Positions 58,822 to 64,000 of a DNA stretch of 64,000 nucleotides are shown here, in pieces. This stretch comes from JAKOWB01 sp038363005 (GTDB lineage Bacteria > Pseudomonadota > Alphaproteobacteria > Kiloniellales > JACOMY01). The position numbers and the translations under genes were made by a program. Within the stretch, counting starts at the first letter, position 1, and the number at the start of each line of letters is the position of its first letter. The stretch is taken from assembly GCA_038363005.1 (NCBI GenBank), contig JBBQBI010000008.1:114183-178182 (forward strand), in the 5' to 3' direction. Below the pieces are notes generated by a model that was not told where the DNA came from, made no database searches, and saw only the letters and a list, made by a program, of their open reading frames with translations.

Positions 58822-59703
58822 TCAGCCCCAGGGCCCGCGCGCTGGCGCCGCCATCGAGGCACCGGGCCGCATGGTGCCCGCCATGGCCTGCAGCCGGGCG
58901 ATGCGGTTCTCCACCGCCGGGTGGGTGGCGAAGAGGCTGTCGCGGCCGCGGCCGTGCAGCGGGTTGACGATGAAGAGGTGGGCGGTCGCCGGATTGCGCT
59001 CGGCCGCCAAGTTGTCGATGCGCGCCGCGCCGCTCGAGATCTTGCCCAGCGCCGAGGCCAGCCACAGCGGATTGCCGCAGGTCAGTGCGCCCTGGCGATC
59101 GGCCTCGTACTCGCGGCCGCGGCTGACCGCCATCTGCACCAGCATGGCGGCCAAGGGCGCCAGGATCGCCACCAGCAGCACGCCCAGCGGATTGCTGCGG
59201 TTACCGTTGCCGCCGAAGAAGAAGGCGAAGTTGGCCAGCATGGAGATCGCCCCGGCCAAGGTCGCGGTGATGGTCATGGTCAGGGTGTCGCGGTGCTGCA
59301 CATGCGCCAGCTCGTGCGCCATGACGCCGGCGACTTCTTCCGGGCTGAGACGCCGCAGCAGCCCGGTGGTGGCGCAGACCGCCGCGTTCCGCGGGTTGCG
59401 GCCGGTGGCGAAGGCATTGGGCTGGTCGTTGTCGACGATATAGACGCGCGGCATGGGCAGACGGGCGCGTTCGGCCAGCTGGCGGATGATGCGCACAAAG
59501 GCGGGCTGCTCGGCCTCGGTGACCTCGCGGGCGCGATAGTAGCGCAGCACCATCTTGTCGCTGTTCCAGTAGGCGAAGAGGTTCATGCCCGCCGCCAGCA
59601 GGAAGGCGATGACCATGCCGCCGCTGCCGCCGACCAGGTAGCCGGCGCCGACGAAGAGCGCGGTCAACAGGGCGAGCAGAAAGGTGGTGCGGACTAGGTT
59701 CAT
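58822..59703 (-). CDS. htpX: Membrane zinc protease HtpX
   Basis: This 293-residue membrane protease acts in quality control of membrane proteins. It has two N-terminal segments, a zinc motif GVMAHELAHVQHRDTLTMT (HExxH), further membrane segments, and SRGREYEADRQGA with the third zinc ligand. Start is ATG 59703. The in-frame part before it is not family-like. In alphaproteobacteria htpX, the DUF1674 gene and rsmB are often neighbours, as here. Confidence 0.95.
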   Translation of the reverse strand: MNLVRTTFLLALLTALFVGAGYLVGGSGGMVIAFLLAAGMNLFAYWNSDKMVLRYYRAREVTEAEQPAFVRIIRQLAERARLPMPRVYIVDNDQPNAFATGRNPRNAAVCATTGLLRRLSPEEVAGVMAHELAHVQHRDTLTMTITATLAGAISMLANFAFFFGGNGNRSNPLGVLLVAILAPLAAMLVQMAVSRGREYEADRQGALTCGNPLWLASALGKISSGAARIDNLAAERNPATAHLFIVNPLHGRGRDSLFATHPAVENRIARLQAMAGTMRPGASMAAPARGPWG

Positions 59704-59796
59704 GGAATGCGGTGACTCCTTCGGTCGGAGAAATGGTTGCGGATTGGTCTGGCTGCAAGACTTGGCGCAGGGCCTCTGCGATGTCATATCCAGGGC

Positions 59797-60027
59797 ATGC
59801 GCCTCTTCGTCAGCCACAAGCCCAAGTCAGCCCGACCGGCCGCCGCGCAGCCGGCCAAAGCGGTCAAGCCGGTGCCCAAGACGGCGCTGGACCAAGCCGC
59901 CGCCGCGCTGCCCGACAAGGATGGCCCCGACAAGCACGGCAAGGTGCCCGAGATCGGCGGCCCCGAAGGCCCTGAGCCGACGCGCTACGGCGACTGGGAG
60001 CGCAAGGGCATCGTCAGCGACTTCTGA
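59797..60027 (+). CDS. DUF1674 protein (succinate dehydrogenase assembly factor 4 family)
   Basis: This 76-residue protein ends with the DUF1674/SDHAF4 signature EIGGPEGPEPTRYGDWERKG followed by IVSDF, with a basic, Ala/Pro-rich N-terminal half. Mitochondrial SDHAF4 assists assembly of the succinate dehydrogenase flavoprotein. The bacterial role is inferred from that. Start is ATG 59797. It is divergent from htpX, 93 bases apart. Confidence 0.92.
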   Translation: MRLFVSHKPKSARPAAAQPAKAVKPVPKTALDQAAAALPDKDGPDKHGKVPEIGGPEGPEPTRYGDWERKGIVSDF

Positions 60028-60033
60028 CGCCGC

Positions 60034-60930
60034 CTAGCCGCGCTTCAGGTTGACCAGCGCCACGCCGCAGACCACCAGGGCCATGCCGGCGAGCTCCAGG
60101 CCGTGCAGCGTCTCGCCGAACAGCGGCCAGGCCATCAGCGCGGCGGTCGGCGGCACCAGGAAGAACAGGCTGGAGACCTTGGAAGCCGCGCCGCGCCGCA
60201 TCAGCAGCACGAAGAGCGCCATGGCGCCCAGCGACAGCACCACCACCAGCCAGCCCATCGCGAAGAGGAAGTGCCAATCCCAGACGACGCGGTTGTCCTC
60301 CAGCCACAGCGCGACGGCCGTGGTGGTCACGGCGGCGACGCAGAACTGCAGGGCGTTGCCGGTGACCAGCGGCATCTTCCCAAGGAAGCGCTTCTGGTAG
60401 AGCACCGCGCTGGTGATGGCGAGCAGCGAGACCAGGCAGAGCGCGGCGCCGCCTAGCGCGGCATCGTCCAGCCCGGCCTTGCGCCAGACCACCAGGGCGA
60501 CGCCGCCCAGGCCCAGCGCTAGGCCCAGCCACTGCCGCGCCGTCACGCGTTCGCCCAGCAGCGGGCCGGCCAGCGCAGCGACCAGCAGCGGCTGCACCGA
60601 GACGATGAGCGCCGAGGTACCGGCCTCCAGCCCCCAGGAGATGGCGACGAAGACGCCGCTCAGGTAGACCGAATGCAGCAGGAAGCCGACGACGACGATA
60701 TGCTTCACCTGTGCCCGCGCCGGCCAGGGGCTGCGCGCCACGGTGATCCAGCCCAGCAGCAGCAGGGCGACGACGCCGAAGCGGATGGCCAGGAAGGTCA
60801 GCGGCGGCGCATAAGGCAGACCGAACTTGGCGCCGACGAAGCCGGTCGACCAGAGCAGCACGAAGACCGCCGGCATCAGGCGGATGAGCAGCGGGCTGGC
60901 GGTGTCTGTGGTGGCGCGGGCGGTCGTCAT
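60034..60930 (-). CDS. EamA/DMT-family transporter
   Basis: This 298-residue polytopic protein of the drug/metabolite transporter superfamily has ten hydrophobic segments in two EamA repeats. The first has LMPAVFVLLWSTGFVGAKFG and ALIVSVQPLLVAALAGPLLG, and the second has VSSLFFLVPPTAALMAWPLF and HGLELAGMALVVCGVAL. Substrate is unknown. Start is ATG 60930. Its end is six bases from the DUF1674 gene end. Confidence 0.9.
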   Translation of the reverse strand: MTTARATTDTASPLLIRLMPAVFVLLWSTGFVGAKFGLPYAPPLTFLAIRFGVVALLLLGWITVARSPWPARAQVKHIVVVGFLLHSVYLSGVFVAISWGLEAGTSALIVSVQPLLVAALAGPLLGERVTARQWLGLALGLGGVALVVWRKAGLDDAALGGAALCLVSLLAITSAVLYQKRFLGKMPLVTGNALQFCVAAVTTTAVALWLEDNRVVWDWHFLFAMGWLVVVLSLGAMALFVLLMRRGAASKVSSLFFLVPPTAALMAWPLFGETLHGLELAGMALVVCGVALVNLKRG

Positions 60931-61008
60931 GGCGGCGCGACACTGCCGCAAGCGGGACCGCGGCGCGAGTGCCGCGGCTGCAAGGCAGCCGTGACAGCGG
61001 CCGGCCGG

Positions 61009-61659
61009 CTAGTTCACCTGGCGCCAGGCGGCGGCGCCGATGTCGGCCTCGATGCGCACCGGCACGATGCCTTCCTCCAGGTCGAGCAGGAATTCGGCCT
61101 CGTCCTGCTCGATGAAGGGCTGTTCCTGCAGCTCGGCCGAGATGCGGTCCAGGTCGATGGTCAGGATGCGCCCGGCGCGCAGCGCGCCACGGGTCTTGTC
61201 GGTCAGCTTGTCCCAAATGTGCCCGCCGTTGCGCTTGGCGAAGGTGGCCAGCACCTGGTCCTTGCTGACGCCCTGCGGCAGCGGCAGCGCGACGGCGAGG
61301 GCGAAGAGCGAGCGGCAGTGCAGCCGCACGGGGATCGCGGCCTGCACGCCGGGGGTCGGCACCTGCAACCCGCCGCGCGGCACCAGGCCGAAGCAGATCA
61401 CCGGCGTGCCGCCGGCTTCGTCGAGGATCTCGGCGGCGTCGGCGGCGTCCCAGCACAGCAGGTTGCCGTGCCGCCAATAGACGCTGTCATAGACCTTGGG
61501 GCCGGCCTTGCTGCTGTAGCCGATCTGCGCGACACCATGCGAATCGAGGATGCGGTAGACCGTGGCGCGGTCAGCCGGCAGCCGCTCGATCGGCTCATCC
61601 GAGCCGGCGATCTCGTAGCCGAAAACTTCGGGAAAGCGCCAGAACCGGTTCGACGTCAT
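61009..61659 (-). CDS. Protein of unknown function
   Basis: This 216-residue soluble protein starts MTSNRFWRFPEVFGYEIAGS. There is no signal peptide or membrane segment and no motif I recognise. It has a moderately acidic, mixed composition with segments such as VYDSVYWRHGNLLCWDAADA and RNGGHIWDKLTDKTRGALRA. It is 78 bases from the EamA gene on the same strand and could share its transcript. Codon use is as its neighbours, so it is probably a real gene. Confidence 0.65.
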   Translation of the reverse strand: MTSNRFWRFPEVFGYEIAGSDEPIERLPADRATVYRILDSHGVAQIGYSSKAGPKVYDSVYWRHGNLLCWDAADAAEILDEAGGTPVICFGLVPRGGLQVPTPGVQAAIPVRLHCRSLFALAVALPLPQGVSKDQVLATFAKRNGGHIWDKLTDKTRGALRAGRILTIDLDRISAELQEQPFIEQDEAEFLLDLEEGIVPVRIEADIGAAAWRQVN

Positions 61660-61851
61660 GCCTGCTCCGTCATGCGGGCCAGCGCCTCAGGTGGGGACCC
61701 GCGAGCTTGATACTAGAGGTAAACGCCAGGCGACAGAAGGCCATGCCGCCTTGCCAGCGTCATGATTCGGCCGCGCCGTCGCCAAGGACCCCATGCTAGG
61801 CTTGCCGCGTTATACAACCATTCCTCTGCAACCAACGCCCCCGGGGGTTCC

Positions 61852-63906
61852 ATGTTGAAGCATCGTCTGCTGCTCACCGTCGCTGCCGTCTGGCTGCTGC
61901 CCGATGCCGCCATGGCGGCCGAACTGACGCTGAAGCGCGTCATGCTGTCCACCGGCGGCGTCGGCTATTTCGAGTACGAGGCCAAGGTGAGCGGCGACGA
62001 GGTGCTGGAGCTGCCGGTGCGCCTGGACCAGGTCGACGACGTGATGAAGTCGCTGGTGGTCTATGACAGCGACGGCGGGGTCGGCGCGGTCAGCCTGCCC
62101 GGGCGGCAGCCGCTGAGCGACGTGTTCCGCGACCTGCCGTTCGACCAGGGCGCGCTGTCCTCGCCGGTGGCGCTGCTGGATGCGCTGCGCGGCGCCGAGA
62201 TCGAGGTCACCGGCGCGCGCACGCTGAAGGGCCGCATCCTTTCTGTCACCAGCGAGCAGGTGCAGCTGCCCAACAACGGCGGCCTGGTGACGCGCACCCG
62301 CGTCAGCCTGATGACCGCCGCCGGCGTCAGCCAGTTCCTGCTGGAGGATGCCGACAGCCTGACCTTCAGCGATCCGGCGCTGCAGGCCGCGGTGGACAAG
62401 GCGCTGATGGCGATGGCCGAGCACGGCGCGCGCGACGAGCGCACCTTGCAGCTACAGACCTTCGGCAAGGGCGAGCGCACGGTCTATGTCGCCTATGTCG
62501 TCGAGGCGCCGCTGTGGAAGACCAGCTATCGCCTGACGCTGGATTCGACGCCGGGCGCCAAGACCGCCGATCTGCAGGGCTGGGCGGTGCTGGAGAACAT
62601 GAGCGGCGAGGACTGGAACGCGGTCGAGCTGACCCTGGTCTCGGGCAACCCGGTGACCTTCCGCCAGGCGCTCTACACCACCTACTACGTCGAGCGGCCG
62701 GAGATCCCGGTCGAGGTGCTGGGCCGCGTGCTGCCGCCGGTCGACCAGGAGCAGCAGCTGGCCGGCGACCTGACCGGCGGTTACGCCAAGAGCGAGGACG
62801 ACTACGACGGCCGCGCGCGCGACCAGGTGGCGCCGGCGCCGGCCGCCAGCGCGCCCTACTATGCCGAGGCCAACGGCAGCGGCACCATGGCCCCGCAGCC
62901 GGAGGAGGCCACCATCATCGCCGCGGCCTCGAACGAAGCGACGACCCAGGTGATCTTCACCTTCCCCGAGCCGGTGACGGTAGAGAGCGGCCACTCGTTG
63001 CTGGTGCCCTTCGCCAGCCGCGCCATCCCGGCCGAGCGCGTGGCTTTCTTCGACCCCAACACCCATCCGACCCACCCGCTGGCGACGGTGATCCTGGAGA
63101 ACGACGGCGAGACCGGCCTGCCGCCGGGTGTCATCACGCTCTATGAGCGCGATGCCAAGGGCAGCGTGGCCTTCGTCGGCGATGCCCGCCTGGCGGCGCT
63201 GCCGGCGGGTGAGACCCGCCTGGTGTCCTATGCCCTGGACCAGAAGATCACCATCCGCCAGGACAACGCGAGCAAGCAGACCGTCACCCAGGTCAAGGTG
63301 GTGAATGGCGTGATGATGCTGATCAGCAAGGAGCAGGCCAGCGACGTCTACGAAATCACCGGTGCCGCCAAGGAAGACCGCGTCGTGCTGCTGCAGCATC
63401 CGCGCTGGAGCGGCTGGACCCTGACCGAGCCCAAGGAGGACCAGCTGGAGACCACACCCGAGAACTATCGGGCGCTGGTCGAGGTGCCCGCCGGCGAGAA
63501 GCGCAGCTTCACCTTCAGCTTCGAGCGGCCGATCTCGCAGGCGGTCTACCTGACCTCGATCGACGACGGCACCTTGAACTACTACGTCGACGCCATCTTC
63601 GTACCGGAGCCGGTGAAGGCGCAGCTGGCCCTGCTGGTCAACCTGCGCGGCGACCTGGCCGATCGCCGGCGTGAACTGCAGGTGCTGGAGGCGCGCACCA
63701 ACCAGATCATCGCCGACCAGGGTCGCATCCGGCAGAACCTGCAGTCGGTGCCGGCGGAAAGCGACCTGCAGCGGCGCTACCTGGAGCAGCTGGGCCAGGA
63801 AGAGGACGAGCTGGCTAAGCTGCGCGCCAGTGCCGAAGCCAAGCGCAAGGAGGTCGCCGCCGCCGAGGCCGCGGTCGCCGACTTCCTGAAGCAGCTCAAC
63901 ATCTGA
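61852..63906 (+). CDS. DUF4139-domain exported protein
   Basis: This 684-residue protein has a signal peptide (MLKHRLLLTVAAVWLLPDAA, cleavage near AMA-AEL). DUF4139-like features include GVGYFEYEAKVSGDEVLELP, YVAYVVEAPLWKTSYRLTL and WAVLENMSGEDWNAVELTLV. A low-complexity middle (about 310-370) follows, and the last 70 residues form a coiled coil (LADRRRELQVLEARTNQIIA). Family members, including mucoidy-inhibitor-like proteins, are periplasmic or surface-associated with unknown biochemical role. Start is ATG 61852. Confidence 0.86.
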   Translation: MLKHRLLLTVAAVWLLPDAAMAAELTLKRVMLSTGGVGYFEYEAKVSGDEVLELPVRLDQVDDVMKSLVVYDSDGGVGAVSLPGRQPLSDVFRDLPFDQGALSSPVALLDALRGAEIEVTGARTLKGRILSVTSEQVQLPNNGGLVTRTRVSLMTAAGVSQFLLEDADSLTFSDPALQAAVDKALMAMAEHGARDERTLQLQTFGKGERTVYVAYVVEAPLWKTSYRLTLDSTPGAKTADLQGWAVLENMSGEDWNAVELTLVSGNPVTFRQALYTTYYVERPEIPVEVLGRVLPPVDQEQQLAGDLTGGYAKSEDDYDGRARDQVAPAPAASAPYYAEANGSGTMAPQPEEATIIAAASNEATTQVIFTFPEPVTVESGHSLLVPFASRAIPAERVAFFDPNTHPTHPLATVILENDGETGLPPGVITLYERDAKGSVAFVGDARLAALPAGETRLVSYALDQKITIRQDNASKQTVTQVKVVNGVMMLISKEQASDVYEITGAAKEDRVVLLQHPRWSGWTLTEPKEDQLETTPENYRALVEVPAGEKRSFTFSFERPISQAVYLTSIDDGTLNYYVDAIFVPEPVKAQLALLVNLRGDLADRRRELQVLEARTNQIIADQGRIRQNLQSVPAESDLQRRYLEQLGQEEDELAKLRASAEAKRKEVAAAEAAVADFLKQLNI

Positions 63907-63934
63907 TCCGGCGACAGTTACCAGGGGCGGGGGG

Positions 63935-64000
63935 GGCCCCCCGGGCGCGGCCCCCGCGGGGAGTGGTGAGGTGGGGGGGGGGCGGGGGGGGGGGGGGAGC
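63935..64000. other. G-homopolymer end of the contig (probable sequencing artefact)
   Basis: From shortly after the DUF4139 stop (63906) the sequence turns into runs of G and C with almost no T or A, ending in long G tracts. This does not resemble the neighbouring intergenic DNA. Poly-G tails are a known by-product of two-colour sequencing chemistry. I would not annotate anything here. Confidence 0.75.

Overview
This is a high-GC (about two thirds G+C by eye) alphaproteobacterial chromosome segment, most like Rhodospirillales. The support is the gene content and order: a system I cytochrome c maturation operon, hslVU next to a hisB-hisH-hisA-hisF-hisE run, a Tim44-domain protein followed by MltA, and htpX, a DUF1674/SDHAF4 gene, rsmB, rpe and a heparinase-like gene close together. 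I recognised no rRNA, tRNA, CRISPR array or transposase. The window starts inside ccmF. It ends in G-homopolymer sequence that looks like a contig-end artefact.

Layout. 1-5095 (minus): an isochorismatase-like hydrolase followed by ccmABCDEF, mostly joined by 4-base overlaps. 5210-14124 (minus): a branched-chain/aromatic-type ABC transporter (livG, livH, livM, binding protein, livF) with a FadD-like acyl-CoA ligase at one end and a PaaK-like ligase at the other, suggesting uptake of an acid followed by CoA activation. 14448-24219: xthA, a PuuD-like amidotransferase, a small secreted protein with a decayed partial copy, a sterol-desaturase-like hydroxylase, a LolA-like protein, ftsK, a DapC-like aminotransferase, and glnK-amtB behind a near-consensus sigma-54 promoter. 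24492-33125: a UbiH-type hydroxylase, a histidine phosphatase, Tim44-like, mltA, GFA, XRE and NUDIX genes, an SRPBCC protein and hslVU.

33404-36028 is the clear outlier: one AT-rich gene of 874 codons, for a beta-solenoid-like, membrane-anchored protein, sitting between hslV and hisB. After it come the his genes (with an embedded GNAT gene), a HIT protein, a CigR-like secreted protein, a DddP-like M24-fold protein (possible DMSP lyase), a trimethylamine-dehydrogenase-like flavoprotein, an MFS transporter, a universal stress protein, two LysR regulators, a GNAT enzyme and a TauE/SafE permease. 50362-59703 (minus): htpX, rsmB, rpe, heparinase-like, a WecA-like transferase, a CapD/FlaA1-like epimerase and purH, so polysaccharide genes sit among housekeeping genes. 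The end holds a DUF1674/SDHAF4 gene, an EamA transporter, an unknown protein and a DUF4139 protein.

Three families of dispersed palindromic intergenic repeats occur in the window (two, three and two full copies). One copy supplies the likely start codon of mltA, and another supplies the last codons and stop of the TMADH-like gene.
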